From NCBI GenBank assembly GCA_007922195.1, contig ML682003.1, positions 3,676,289 to 3,740,288 on the forward strand: a DNA stretch of 64,000 bases. The letters are read 5' to 3'. The translations under genes and the position numbers were made by a program. This DNA comes from Podocnemis expansa (Eukaryota > Chordata > Testudines > Podocnemididae). Below the pieces are notes generated by a model, which was not told the DNA's origin, searched no databases, and saw only the letters and a program-made list of their open reading frames with translations. Of the stretch, positions 35,747 through 46,620 are shown in pieces; position 1 is the stretch's first letter; each line of letters starts with the position of its first letter.

Positions 35747-36999
35747 CTACTTGTAAATCCATATAGACTTAACATGGACTGCCATCAGCAAAGTTTTGCC
35801 ATACCCCAGGTGCCTCAATTGTCACCCAAAGTATAGACATCTCTCCTGTGGGTTTAGAGATGACCACATAGGAAAGAAATCAAGTACTAGAAACTCAAAG
35901 AGCAGGCCACTTTTCCCAATGCCAAACTCCACTGAAGCCCCGGTGCTTGCAGATGCTGCTAGGAAGACAGTCCTTTCTGTTCATCTTCCACACACCAAGA
36001 AAAACATTCAGGAAGCTTCACATCACGCCTCAGCCCCAACTTTAAACACCCAAGTCTGATAGTGTTGGCTGAAGTCTCTTCACCACAGAGCTAAAGACTG
36101 GTCAGAGCCCAAGCTCTGAGTCTTGATCTCCCCGCAGTCAGAAGGCTCAAGAAGACTTCAAAAGGAACTAAGTGCTTGGGAAACATTCTGTTAAAAAGAG
36201 CAGACGTCCCTCCCCAGGGAAAACGATCAGACAGCTGGATTGACTGGAGTCAGTCCTTCGCAATGCTCTGTGGATGACTGGGGCTCCATCTTCTGAGAAC
36301 TAGCTCACCAGGAGCAGCATGTGCTGATCTTGGAGACCAGACAGCATGTAAACGCAAGAGCCTTAAATGGTTCAACCACTATTCAGCTGACAACTGAATG
36401 GTATTGAGAGGCACTGAAGAGCATTGTGCAGCAAGTCCCCTTCCAAGAGGGTGCAAAAAGATACCCTGAGGACTGAAGAGGTGTAAAACGGAGGGGCCCC
36501 TTGGAGTCTGATGGAGCCTGTCATTTTCACCTATTTCACAATACACTAGCCCCCAGTATCATCTGAGAAATAGTCTCAGTGCTTATTTAACTCCATTTCC
36601 CACCTAGATACACTTCTGCAGCCTCAGCACTATGTTGAAGCAGCACTTCAGGAGTTGATTGAACTGGTTTCACGTAGCGATTTGTCATGAAAATTCTGAT
36701 CACCAGTATGTGGCCTGCAGCAAATAGAAACTCTGTCGCTAAAGATGCCATCATACAATTTCTAATTATACTGGACAGCTTTCTCTCTCTTGCTCTCTTT
36801 TTGTGCCTCCTCTTTTTCCCCTTGGCACCCGCAAACAGGACCCTTTCGTTCACACAATATCCTGGAACTCAACAGACAGAGAAGCGGAGGTTATTCTGAC
36901 TTTTAACTGTGCAACAGAAAGCCAGCTCGATTTATCCTGACTGTCATTCTCACACTCCACCACCACTGAAGAATCGAAGGAGGAGACCTACACGTCTCA
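35747..36999. other. Unassigned sequence
   Basis: No gene or named repeat. The 88-codon minus frame at 36587-36853 (KGKKRRHKKRARERK near its start) looks like low-complexity chance. Confidence 0.4.
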
Positions 37000-37470
37000 A
37001 ACTAAAAAATAAAAATTCCTTTGAAAGCGGTTCCAAATTAAGAGCTGCAGCCAGGCTGTCAAGCCCCTGCTAGCTGAGTCTACAGCACCTTCAGTGCAAA
37101 ACTGTAGCTCAGCCCATTTATTAGAATGATGAAAGCAAAGGGATCTAAAAATTGCACTCCTTCCTTAATGAGCAGCCAAAGAGATCGGTAAGCATAATTT
37201 CAGAGGCTAGTAATATTTTATATAATCGCCGAGTGGTTTAAATTGAAAACCCCCAACTGAATCAATATTTACTGCATTGAAACGAAATGAATAGTAATAA
37301 GTCACTAAGCTCCCTGTCCTGTTTCATAAAATAAAAAATTATAAAAATGAGCACAGGCGCAAAGAGACTATCACATTAACTTTTACAGCACTTGGGGAGT
37401 CGTAACCGACTATTCTCATAAAATAAAATTTTAAAAAACCTGCCGGAGGAAGCCTTGCTTCAGCATTGCC
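37000..37470. other. Candidate conserved non-coding region
   Basis: Repeat-free, AT-rich, with motifs such as TAATATTTTATATAATCG, ATCAATATTTACTGCATTGA and TTTTTATAATTTTTTATTTT-like runs, and CGCCGAGTGG. Texture suggests regulatory DNA but no conservation test is possible here. Confidence 0.25.
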
Positions 37471-37619
37471 AACAGAAAAGCAAAGCAGGAGCCAAGAATT
37501 TAAAAATAAAGGCAGAGATTTCTCCCACCAGCCCACATTCCACTTCTCAGCATGGTTACCTTTTCCCATCCAAGAAAGGGTCAGCTAGATAGGTTGCCAC
37601 CAGACAGGATTACTGTCTA
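37471..37619. other. Unassigned sequence
   Basis: Short spacer, nothing recognised. Confidence 0.3.
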
Positions 37620-37860
37620 TCCCTAAACAACCAAACTAGGAGTCTCATGGCACTTTTAAGGACTAGCAAATTTACTTACCACATGAGCTTTTGTGGGAGA
37701 GAATCCCGCTTTATCGAACACCTGAAGTTCCCCATCTTCAAGTGTCTGATTAAGCAGGATTCTCCCCCACAAAAGCTCATGCGGCAAATAAATTTGCTAG
37801 TCTTTAAAAGTGCCATGAGACTCCTTGCTTGTTTTGCTGGAGTAGACTAACATGCCCTTT
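37620..37860. mobile_element. Penelope-type foldback insertion
   Basis: The left arm starts AACTAGGAGTCTCATGGCAC, without the usual GCAGCC end, and runs to GAAGTTCCCCATCTTCAAGT. The right arm continues GTCTGATTAAGCAGGATTCT, then AAATAAATTTGCTAGTCTTT and ends GTAGACTAACATGCCCTTTG. The hammerhead-like core here is mutated (CTGATTA, CAAAA). Confidence 0.75.
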
Positions 37861-37914
37861 GGAACTTGCCTATGCCTCGAGCCCTCTGGCTCCCCTCTCC
37901 ACAGACACCCACTT

Positions 37915-38315
37915 TGGGCTTATCTTCACAGAAAATGGGAAAGCAGAGCTGCTGTACCACTTCAGTGTGAACACCACCTACGTGGAATGGAGGGTCTCTA
38001 CCTCCTGGAGACTCCGTAGTTAGACTGATGGATAAATTCTTCTGTTGACCTTGCGCTGTATACACTGAAGGTCAGCAAAACAAACAAGGAGTCCTGTGGC
38101 ACTTCTAAAGAGTAACACATTTATTTATTGCATGAGTTTCATAGGAGAAAATCCCACTTTGTCAGATGCTTTGAAGATGGGGAACTTACAAAACAGGACT
38201 CCTTGTTTGTTTTGCTGAATTAGACTAAAATGGCTATGCCCTTGGAACTGAAGGTTAGTTTGGCTTAACTACATAGCTCAATTAAGCCAACTTAATTTTC
38301 ATTGTAGACCAAGCC
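37915..38315. mobile_element. Sauropsid MITE (TGTCTACAC-type ends), split by an insertion
   Basis: Left end GGGCTTATCTTCACA and right end TTGTAGACCAAGCC are inverted. The interior CTTCAGTGTGAACACCACCT, AAATTCTTCTGTTGACCT and TTAGTTTGGCTTAACTACAT followed by GCCAACTTAATTTTC matches a common sauropsid MITE. The foldback insertion at 38073-38246 interrupts it. A related copy lies at 59861-60092. Confidence 0.72.
38064..38255. mobile_element. Penelope-type foldback insertion inside a MITE, 9 bp target duplication
   Basis: ACTGAAGGT is duplicated at 38064-38072 and 38247-38255. Between them the left arm (CAGCAAAACAAACAAGGAGT to TTTGAAGATGGGGAACTTAC) is joined directly to a short right arm (AACAGGACTCCTTGTTTGTT, GAATTAGACTAAAATGGCTA). 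Confidence 0.85.
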
Positions 38316-39104
38316 AGACACAGACACAACCTAGGTTCCCTGGATTCTCTGCTGTTTTGCTGATTTTAGTTCAACACAGTACAGGCTCATTATTACTTCT
38401 GCGACACGACCTTAGTATTTGTGGTGTCAACTCAAGGTGCATAGATTCCCACCTCACTGAAAGCAGGGACTGGATTTCTGCAGATGGAAACACTAGTTAC
38501 TCAAGCCTTTTCTTTCAGATCCCAACCTCTGGAATATTCTTGGCACTATTACATCCACAGAGTTTATTATGATTAAGGTTCCTGCATCCACCAAAAGGGA
38601 GTGACACTCAACGGGTAGAAGTATCTCAATCCAAACTCACTTTTTCTGAGTCCCTTTTAAGCCTTTCAGTTACCCCAGGTGGTGCTCTTCTACAGTGTGG
38701 AAAAAGACGACAATTCATAAGCTCATCTGAATACTCCAGTAACTCAAATGTGCAAGGATCCAGCTTTGCACGCTATTTTTAATGTGCAGTGATGCAGCAC
38801 ACCACCTGAGCATGTCCGGAGTGCAGCACACTGAAACAAACAGTTAGCTTGTGAGATCTTGGGAACAGGGACAATATCTTCAGACATATATGGGCAGGAA
38901 CTAGGATATGATTGAGCTGCCAGAATACAAAATCCAACAATAATATAGGTGTACTTATGTTTAGTGACCGCACTGTTCAAAACACACACACATACACAGA
39001 ACACTGAGTTGGTTCTAGTCACATTTCCCAAGGTGTGAACTTAAAAAAAAAAAGTTTGGATCCCTTGTTTTGAGCGCTCCAGGAATTAAATGAAATGCCA
39101 TGGT
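38316..39104. other. Unassigned sequence
   Basis: No gene. A short CA-type run (ACACACACACATACACA) at 38981-38998 gives Cys-Val frames on the minus strand. The 95-codon minus frame at 38744-39031 has no domain. Confidence 0.4.
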
Positions 39105-39260
39105 CAAGGTTATTGCAGAACACATTCTACCGCACCTTTGATTCATGAAACTCAAAGCAATTTACAAACACCTCCATGGAGCAGGAAAACTTTCACCCCA
39201 CTTTACAGGCTCAGAGAAGTTAAGTGATTTGCTGAAGGACATGAAGGTTAGTGGCTGGGC
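39105..39260 (-). repeat. MIR/L2-like relic
   Basis: CCCCACTTTACAGGCTCAGA, GAGAAGTTAAGTGATTTGCT and GAAGGACATGAAGG follow the 'ccattttacagatgg, gagaggttaagtgacttgcc' text of MIR/L2-tail repeats. Old and truncated, strand uncertain. Confidence 0.6.
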
Positions 39261-40179
39261 ACAGACGATAATATAATCCCAGAGGCTCAGCTCCAAGTCC
39301 CCTGATTACATTTCTCCTTTTTAAATGAACAACCCCCCTTGGAAATTCAGTTATGGATCCCACAGCAACTAATACTGAGCCTCTTAGCACAAAGACAACA
39401 CCGCACACAGTTCTACAAAATCCTGCTTCTCTCTTCAGAAGGGCCTGGGGTACTAGTGTTCTGAGAGTAAAAAGAGGTTTGTATGCACTAAAAAATTGCT
39501 GTGTTACACTTAGAAGAAACAAGACGTCCTGGAAAAAAATCTGGTTGTCTGATCTCCCCAACTCAAAACCCCCTGTGGCTGTTTTCCTGACGTCTCATTC
39601 TTCTTGTTCACTTTTAAGGCAAAACTTCGAACTCATCCAACATCATCAACAACAATGGAAAGAACTTTTTTAAAAACATGTTACTCATTCAACGGAAACC
39701 ACTGTTTCCCTGTGGGCAGTTCAGATTGGATGGAAGCAAGCCCCCGTAGACTTCAGTGGGGAAAGCAGATGATTTTCAATGCTATGCTTGGGCAATTTGC
39801 TCTGTACATCAGCTGTTCTCATGGGTCAAGAGTAGTTCTGTTTGAAATGTACTTGGTTGGCTGATAGATGAACAGAAGGGGTCTGGAGTTCGTTGAACGG
39901 TTTCCTTGTTAAAATCAATAGGAAAGTGCTCCTGTACAAGACCCTAAGAGCCCTTCAGCGCTAACTGGCAGAGAGCCCACACTGTTCTGTAAAGCTTACC
40001 AGGCCTCAAATACTCACTACACCTAGTGCATTGCTGTCATAGCATTTAGCTGTAAAGTGTTGTGTGAAGTATCAAATGAAAGCTAGTGACACTCTAGTCA
40101 TTAATATCATTGTGTGATGCATATACAGATGGTGCGCCAAGAGTTACCTAGCAGTGCTGAAAATAGGTTCTTAAAATAT
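39261..40179. other. Unassigned sequence
   Basis: No gene or named repeat. The 113-codon minus frame at 39220-39561 and the 106-codon plus frame at 39353-39673 oppose each other. Confidence 0.4.
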
Positions 40180-40184
40180 GTTTT

Positions 40185-40330
40185 GGGGACAGAGTTGATA
40201 AACATGTTTGTACTAGAGATCAGACAAAATATTTTATTGCACCAACTTCTGTTTGTTAAAGAGACATGCTTTCAGGCTTATATAGAGCTCTTCAAGTCTG
40301 CAGAAGGTACTCAGCATGTCTCAGCTAAAT
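40185..40330 (-). repeat. Penelope-like element terminal repeat, reverse copy
   Basis: The plus strand reads CAAAATATTTTATTGCACCA, then ACTTCTGTTTGTTAAAGAGA and CATGCTTTCAGGCTTATATA. This is the reverse complement of the terminal text found in forward orientation at 47830-47960, so the two lie as inverted ends around the Penelope-like element and its DIRS guest. The family identification is from recognition. Confidence 0.6.
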
Positions 40331-40712
40331 ACAAGGAGGAAAAGATAAGGAGTTAAGTCACCAGAGCCATTCAAGGAGAAATGGGCAGTTACCACCTCTA
40401 CACTCAGAGGGCAAAGGAGGGTTAGTGGGCTACAGATTTTTTGAACAAGCCATAAATCCAATATCTTTACTAAGTCCACCATTTTCCAGATCTAGTAGAC
40501 TTACAAATTCAAGTTCAGACTCGTCTTTTGAAAGTGTTCTGTAAGTTTCCTTTGAAGATAAAGACAGATTGGATATAGAGCCATTCTTGTGTGAAGTGTT
40601 CACCCATAGCTGATATACCATTTTGTCATTTTTCTGAGAGAGTTCATTCAAGAGCATAGTTATTGTCTAGCTTCACCCACATAGTTGTTACTGGAGCATA
40701 TGAAGCACTGAA
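40331..40712 (-). pseudogene. Penelope-like element, GIY-YIG endonuclease part
   Basis: C-terminal piece of a Penelope-like element, coded on the minus strand. At about 40662-40690 one frame gives NNYVGEARQ, the GIY-YIG signature of this group (family NNYVGETRQSL). It continues in a frameshifted but consistent reading, MNSL at 40640, then SNLSLSSKETYRTLSKDESE and LEFVSLLDLENGGLSKDIGF (40430-40657), which follows the endonuclease C-terminus. Stops (TAA, TGA) interrupt the signature region. GIY-YIG nucleases of these elements nick target DNA to prime reverse transcription. This copy is dead and is cut off at 40712 by the DIRS insertion. It resumes at 46638. Confidence 0.78.
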
Positions 40713-40748
40713 CTGAAGGTTACTCACCGTTTGTGCAGTAGCCAAGGT

Positions 40749-40934
40749 TCTTTGAGATGTGTGTCCCTGTGCTGCTCCACTGTAGGTGCGCCTGCGCTCC
40801 CCGAGCCCTTGACCAGAGACTTTTATAGCAGAGCTCCTGGGGCCATGTGCACGTTCCCGACCGCATGTAGGTGTTCCAACGGCTCTAAGGAATGTGCACA
40901 TGGCTCCAACCCCTCAGATCCTTCTCCACCGTGG
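40749..40934. repeat. DIRS inverted terminal repeat (3' end of element)
   Basis: TCTTTGAGATGTGTGTCCCT, GCTCCACTGTAGGTGCGCC, CCCTTGACCAGAGACTTTTA and AACCCCTCAGATCCTTCTCC. The reverse complement of 46436-46620 reads the same with about one difference in eight bases (TGTCCCTGTGGTGCTCCACT, CCCTTGACCGGAGACTTTTA, AACCCCTCAGTTCCTTCTCA). The TATA-like ACTTTTATAGCAG in both may be promoter-related. Confidence 0.9.
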
Positions 40935-40988
40935 AGAACACACCAGCACGCAGCTATTCTCCGAGGTAGCAGGGAGGAGGGTGGGTCA

Positions 40989-41100
40989 TGGAGCAGCACA
41001 GGGACACACATCTCGAAGAACCTTGGCTACTGCACAAACAGTGAATAACCTTCAGTTTTATCTTTGAGTGGTGTCCCCATGGCGCTCCACTGTAGGTGAC
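40989..41100. repeat. DIRS internal complementary region
   Basis: Two blocks back to back. 40989-41055 (TGGAGCAGCACAGGGACACA to AATAACCTTCAG) is the reverse complement of the left end 40713-40779. 41056-41100 (TTTTATCTTTGAGTGGTGTC and onward) is the reverse complement of the right end 46593-46637. Joining complements of both termini is the diagnostic DIRS feature, thought to template circularisation of the cDNA. The junction CTTCAG/TTTTAT defines both element ends to within a few bases. Confidence 0.9.
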
Positions 41101-41119
41101 TACCAAGCAGTACACTGCC

Positions 41120-42030
41120 TGGAGGTGGGTCACTTGGAGACAGAACTCTGTGCCACTTTCAGGATGGACATCCCAAGTGCCGTGCCACAGGCTGGCGACT
41201 GCTCCAATGCGTAGTGCTTTGCAAACATGTCTGACGTCTGTCACTACCGTGTGTATGTCCACAAGTGGGACATTCACCAAAAATGCCACCGCTGCTGCCA
41301 TGGCCCTTGTAGAACGAGCAGTCACGTGTCCCGGCGGGTCCACTCCTGCCATTGAGTAAGCTGTGTAAATGCATGACGAGATCTATTTCGAAATCCTCTG
41401 CTTGGAAACCGCCTGTCCTTTGAACCGTTCCACCACCAATACAAACAAACTCGGCGTCTTCCTAAAGGGTCTTGCCCTGTCCAGATAAAACACCAGGGTC
41501 TTCCTCACATCCAGGGAGTGAAGTCTGGCCTCCTGAGAATTAGCATGTGGCTTAGGAAAGAAAGTAGGTAGGTGAATTGCCTGGTTTATGTGGAAGGCCA
41601 AAAAGACCTTCGGGAAGAACTTAGAGTGCGGCCTCAATGAGACCTTGTCCTTAAAGAAAGTTGTATAAGGCGGGTGTGCCATCAGTGCCACCAGCTGGAA
41701 ACCCACCTCGCTGATGTTGGGGCAACCAAAAATGAAACCTTCATTGATAAGTGCAAAAGTGAACATGTAGCAAGGGGTTTGGAATGGGTGCTTCGTGACC
41801 ATACACAGAACTAACGAGAAATCCCACAGAGCTACCAGGAGCCTCACCTCCGGGTACATATTTTCCAGGCCAGTCATAAACCTTTTTATCACCGGGTGAG
41901 AAAACAGCGAGTCCCCTTGCGGACACTCATGAAAAACTGAAATGGCTGCTAAGTGCACCCTTACAGTATTATTGGAGACACCCAACTGTTTGAGGGTCAG
42001 AAGGTACTCCAGCACTTGTGGCACTGGCAC
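41120..42030 (-). pseudogene. DIRS tyrosine recombinase (decayed)
   Basis: The main frame (41383-42030) encodes the N-terminal and middle part: VLEYLLTLKQLGVSNNTVRV, HLAAISVFHE, FSHPVIKRFMTGLEN, then VALMAHPPYTTFFKDKVSLR, KFFPKVFLAFHINQAIHLP, LHSLDVRKTLVFYLDRARPF and ERFKGQAVSKQRISK. After a stop the C-terminal block continues as MAGVDPPGHVTARSTRAMAA, where the family has AHSTRA, so the His of the HxxR catalytic motif reads Arg. The first catalytic Arg region (family ...SARRVSEI) is also altered: the copy reads GFIFGCPNISEVG with its own change. It would integrate circular DIRS DNA in a working element. This copy should be inactive. Confidence 0.88.
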
Positions 42031-42119
42031 CCTGCATGAGTCCAGGTGCTTTGGTTAACACCAAAAGGCAAAACATCGCCATTTCTGTATGTATGTGTTA
42101 CGGGTTGACTGTTTTCTAC

Positions 42120-44140
42120 TGTTTAGGAGTACCTGTTTGACCACGTCCAAACACAACTCCTCCATACCTTTAAACTACTCAAGAGCCAAGCAGCGAGATG
42201 CATCCTGTGCAACTGAGGGTGCAGTAACTGGCCGTCATTCTGCGAAAGAAGGTCCAGGATCATCAGCAGGAGTACTGGTTGTCTCTCTGACATCCCCATG
42301 AGGTAAGAGTACCACACCTGGCGAGGCCATGCCGGTGCCACCATTATGACCCTTGCTCCATCCTGCCTTATTTTGATCACAGTCTTGTACATCAGCGGGA
42401 TTGTAGGGAATGCGTAAAGGAAAAGCCCCCTCCAACAGATCAAGAACACATCTCCCAAGGATCTGCTGCCTTGACCTGCCCTGGAACAGAACCAGTGGCA
42501 CTTCTTGTTCCCTGAAGTTGCAAACAAGTCTATCTGTGGAACACTCCACTGCTGAAAAACCCACTGGATCACCCTCGTGTGAATCTCCCACTCGTGGGTC
42601 TCCAAAAACCTCCTGCTCGAAGCGTCTGCAATACCATTCTGATTGCCTGGTAAGTAGATAGCTAACCGGTGGATATTGTAATGAATGCATCACCTCCAGA
42701 GCTTGACAGCATCCATACAAAGGCATCGGGAACACATCCCACTCCGTTGCTTGATGTAGAAAGTACATGCCACATTGTCCGTTTGAACTTTTACCCTCTT
42801 CCCTTGAATATGGGGTAAAAGGTGTCAACATGCATTCTGCACTGCTCGCAGCTTTAGAAGAGCTATGTGCAACTCCCCTTCCTGCATTGACCACCTCTCT
42901 TGTGCTGTGTGCCCATCTAGATGAGCTTCTCAACCAAGCAACAATGCATCTGTGCTAAGTAGAACAGATGGGGCTAGCTGTCTGAATGGTACCCTGGACA
43001 TCATGTTGCTCAGTTGAGTCCATCATGCCAGTGAGGTCTTGATGTCCCTTGGCACCGATACTACAAGACCTAGAGGGTGCCTGCATGGTTTGTAAACTGA
43101 CGCCAGCCATGCTTGCAGAGGCCTCATATGCAATCTCGCATTCTGTACTACACAGGTGGTGGCGGCCATGTGGCCCAGCAACCGGAGACACACTCATGCC
43201 AGAATCCTTGGGCTGTCGTGGATTATGAGAACCAGCCTCCGAATATTGGCAAAATTTCTCTTCCAGTAGGTACGCCTTGACTCTGACAGTGTCTAGGCAT
43301 GCCCCGATAAATTGGATGTTCTGAGATGGGCATATAGTGGACTTTCTGTAGTTTATCAAGAGTCCCAGGGAGTAAAACACCTCCTCTGTCCTCTGTACCG
43401 CTTGCCCTGCCTCCTGCAGCGCATGTGCCCTTATGAGACAGTTGCCTAGACAGGGGAAAGTTGTCACCCTCTGTTCCCATAGACAGGCCACCACTGTGGC
43501 TAGGTACCTTGGAAAAAACCCTCGGTGCTGTGCACAGGCCAAATGGCAGGACTGTAAATTGATAGTGCCTGTCTTTTACTACAAAGCGAAGGAACTTTCT
43601 GTGCAGGGGGAAAAACAGGGATGTGGAAATAAGCATCCTGTAGGCCAAGGGACGCCAACCAGTCACCGTTCTCTATTGTAGGAAGGATCATGGCAAGGGT
43701 CACCATTTTGAACTTCTGGATCTGGACATATCTCTTCAATCTCCACAGATTCAGGATGGGCCTCCAACCTCCTGTCTTCTTCTGGGTGAGGAAGTATGGG
43801 GAATAGAAACCTCTGCCCCAGAACTCCCTTGGGACTTCCTCTATGGCCCTGAGTGATAGGAGCTTGTCCACCTCCCCTTGCAACAGCTGTACATGAGTTG
43901 GGTCCCTGAAAAGGGACAGGGAAGGGGGTTGGAATTTGGGCTTTGTTGCAAAAGGAATGGTATACCTGCAACTTATGATTGCTAAGGCCCATTGGTCCAA
44001 TGTGACTGATCTCCACGCATGGAGAAATGGACGCAGTCTGTTGGTGAACAAATGCACGCCTTCCTGCAATTTTGCAGAGTGGTCTTGCAATCCCTCGACC
44101 AAGCTCTCAAAATTGCTGCCTGGCTGGCGCCGACTGTGAA
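42120..44140 (-). pseudogene. DIRS reverse transcriptase and RNase H (decayed)
   Basis: Read in at least three frames. Frame 1 (43500-44102) has VDKLLSLRAIEEVPREFWG, YFLTQKKTGGWRPILNLWRL, and SLGLQDAYFHIPVFP with the first catalytic Asp. Frame 2 (43223-43666) has FLRFVVKDRHYQFTVLPFGL and CTAPRVFSKV. Frame 3 (42955-43542) has FPCLGNCLIRAH where the family has a YLDD-type box, so both catalytic aspartates are lost, then VFYSLGLLINYRKSTICPSQ. The 3' part (42123-42605) gives EWEIHTRVIQWVFQQW, QIDLFATSGNKKCHWFCSRA and ARVIMVAPAWPRQVWY, the region after RNase H in DIRS elements. The RNase H core between is poorly preserved. Confidence 0.9.
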
Positions 44141-44289
44141 TTAGGAGGTTGTTGGTTCTGCTGCCTAGTCCATTGCTGTTGTTGTCTAGATCTGCTCCGT
44201 GAGGAGTCGAATCTCTTGATGTTCTGAGGGTACCTCAGGTTGCTGGGCCGATACCTAAATTGCCTCCTTCTCTCTAACAGGAGGCTATA

Positions 44290-46275
44290 TGCCCCGAGTA
44301 CAAAGAGTGGCCTGAGAATCTTTCACCGTACTCCTCTTTTCATTGGTCTTCTCTGCAAATAACTTGACCCTATTGAACGGCAGGTCCTCGATGGTCAATA
44401 GCAACTGCTTGGGCAAACCTGCTGCATGTGGCCATCAGGCTCTTCGGATGGCCACTGCCATCGCCATGGCCTTGCTGCTGTACCCGCACTGTGCGGGGCC
44501 ACTTGCAAGGCCGTTCTGACAACAAGGAACCCTTCTTTAAGTAAGGAGAACTGTTCTCGTCCTTCTCCTGGGATGCCATCAAACAAATCCGCTATCTTTG
44601 AATAAATGTCATGGTTATAATTTGCCAACATCGCAGCGTAATTATTAATCCTCAGTTGAAGGGAAGCAGAAGTGCAGACCTTTTTGCCCAATAAGTCCCA
44701 CTTCTTATTCTCCTTTTCATGGGGTGTGGATTTAAATGCATTCTACTTGGCCTTCTGATTTGCTGTCTCCACTGCAAGAGAATTGGTGGTGGGTGAGTGA
44801 AAAGGAATTCATTATTCTTTGATGCCATGAAATACTTCTTATCAATTCTTTTAGATGTCACCGCCACCAAAGCTGGTGTTTGCCAGATGACACTGGCAGG
44901 GTCCAAAATGCCCTCGTCTATAGGTAATGCTGCCCTGGCTGAAACGGGGGCCTTCAGGATTCGATGTAACTTGTGCTGAGTAGTATCCATCTGCTGCAGT
45001 GGTATGTCCATTGCCTCTGCCACCCTTTTGAAGAGATCTTGAAACTGTTTAGAGCCATCCCCTGATGATCCCGGGGTGTGCAATTTGTTTTACCTGGGGT
45101 GGCTTAACTGGCTCTGGATGGAATCACAGTCCTCCAACTCCACCTGCTGGTCTTGGGTGTCTGCCTGTTGATCTGCCTGCAGCGCTAGCGGTGATGGCTG
45201 TAGCTGGCTGCGACTCCTCGCCAAAAGAGAGACTGGAGGGTCTGCGAAGAATGCTGATCCTTGTGACCAGGCATCTCAGCCCCTCCATGTCATATAATAA
45301 CCATGCGCCCCCGCATGCCAGAGGAGGGGTTGCCAAGGCACACTCAAGCCAGGGTATCTATAAACCCATCCTCTCATAAGGATCGTTAAACTAGTAGCAA
45401 TAAGGATAAGGGACTGCTTGACCTCCCTCCAACTCTTCCTCAGATGACACAAAAGAACACTGGACTAGAGCTCAGGTTACTCAGAGGAGAGGGCGACCAG
45501 TCATGGTTCTGCACACAGTGCTTAGTCTTCCTCCTCTTCTTCCTGGGGGACTCAGGCTTAGGCAGCAACTGCTGTGCCTCAGATTCACCCCATTGCTGTT
45601 CCGACAGTATCGCTGGCTGAGAGGAGTCCAGAGGCAGAGATCTATCCTGCCGCGGAGCTGAAGACTTCACGTTTGAGTGGCGTGGAACCACAGGCTCAGC
45701 CCCAGCCTTGGATGTTGATCCCCGCACTGAGCTGCTGCTAGGAGTTCCACGTGCCATGCCCGCATCCCGCTGTGCTGTCCCAGTCGGCACCATCTTTGTC
45801 CCTGGCATCACATCAGCCGTTGAGGGATCTGTTGCTGATTTGAGCTGTTTCTGCTCCTGGCTGTCCTTATGGGATGTATCCCTCGGGATTATCCCCATTT
45901 GACCAGCCGCAGTACTGACAGCCTTTCCCTCCCGCTTCTTCCTTCTTTCAGAGACAGGCAGAGGAGAAGAGGACAGGCTTCTTACGTGCCCCTCTCCTTT
46001 TTGAGATGGCTGGCCAGGATCAGAAGAGGGTCTCAATGATCCTTCCATCAGCAGCAGCCTCCTCTTCAGCTCCCTGTCACGCCGCAACCAGGAAGACAAG
46101 TTCTTACAGTGCGGGCATTTCTGTAAGGCGTGCCCCACACCCAGACATCTAATGCAATCAGAGTGGCCGTCAGAAATAGGCATTGCCTCCCTGCAGGTCC
46201 CACATCTCTTAAAGCTAAGGACTGCTCGCAGGCGCTGGTGGCAAAACTGACAAGCCCTCTGGCTCTCTTCATCTG
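44290..46275 (-). pseudogene. DIRS gag-like gene (decayed)
   Basis: The N-terminal part reads in one frame from about 46275 with two Cys-rich pairs: CQFCHQRLRAV, then FKRCGTCREAMPISDGHSD, CIRCLGVGHALQKCPHC, a zinc-binding layout I recognise from DIRS gag. It has no ATG between the upstream stop and the first Cys pair, so the original start is unclear. A Ser/Lys/Arg-rich middle follows (45440-46100), then in a second frame FQDLFKRVAEAMDIPLQQMD, ARAALPIDEGILDPASVIWQ, KRIDKKYFMASKNNEFLF, and in a third ASLQLRINNYAAMLANYN and EGREQFSLLKEGFLVVRTAL. Three frames mean at least two frameshifts. Confidence 0.8.
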
Positions 46276-46435
46276 TTAGCTGCCTGGTTTAGTTTTTCTC
46301 CCCTCCCCTTCAATAAAAGAAGGGAAAACTCCTACAGCAACTACTAACGAAACTAATTAACAAAACTAATCATCTACTGCTTAACTCGCTAAGCTAACCT
46401 AAACTGGCAAAGGCTCTGCAGAGCTGGAGAAACTT

Positions 46436-46620
46436 CGTCTCAGACCAGAGGTGGTTGAGAAGGAACTGAGGGGTTGGAGCCGCACGCACATTCCTTACGG
46501 CCATTGGAACATCTACATGTGGTCAAGGACGTGTGCATGGCCCCAAGAGCTCTGCTATAAAAGTCTCCGGTCAAGGGCTCAGGCAGCACAGGCACATCTA
46601 CAGTGGAGCACCACAGGGAC
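46436..46620. repeat. DIRS inverted terminal repeat (5' end of element)
   Basis: Inverted partner of 40749-40934. GAGGTGGTTGAGAAGGAACT, GGGGTTGGAGCCGCACGCAC, TATAAAAGTCTCCGGTCAAG, CTACAGTGGAGCACCACAGG. The gag-like gene starts about 160 bp inside it on the minus strand, so any element promoter should lie here. Confidence 0.9.

Noticed and set aside
36587..36853. Basic minus-strand frame (KKRRHKKRARERK)
   Set aside because: Short, low complexity, no supporting context.
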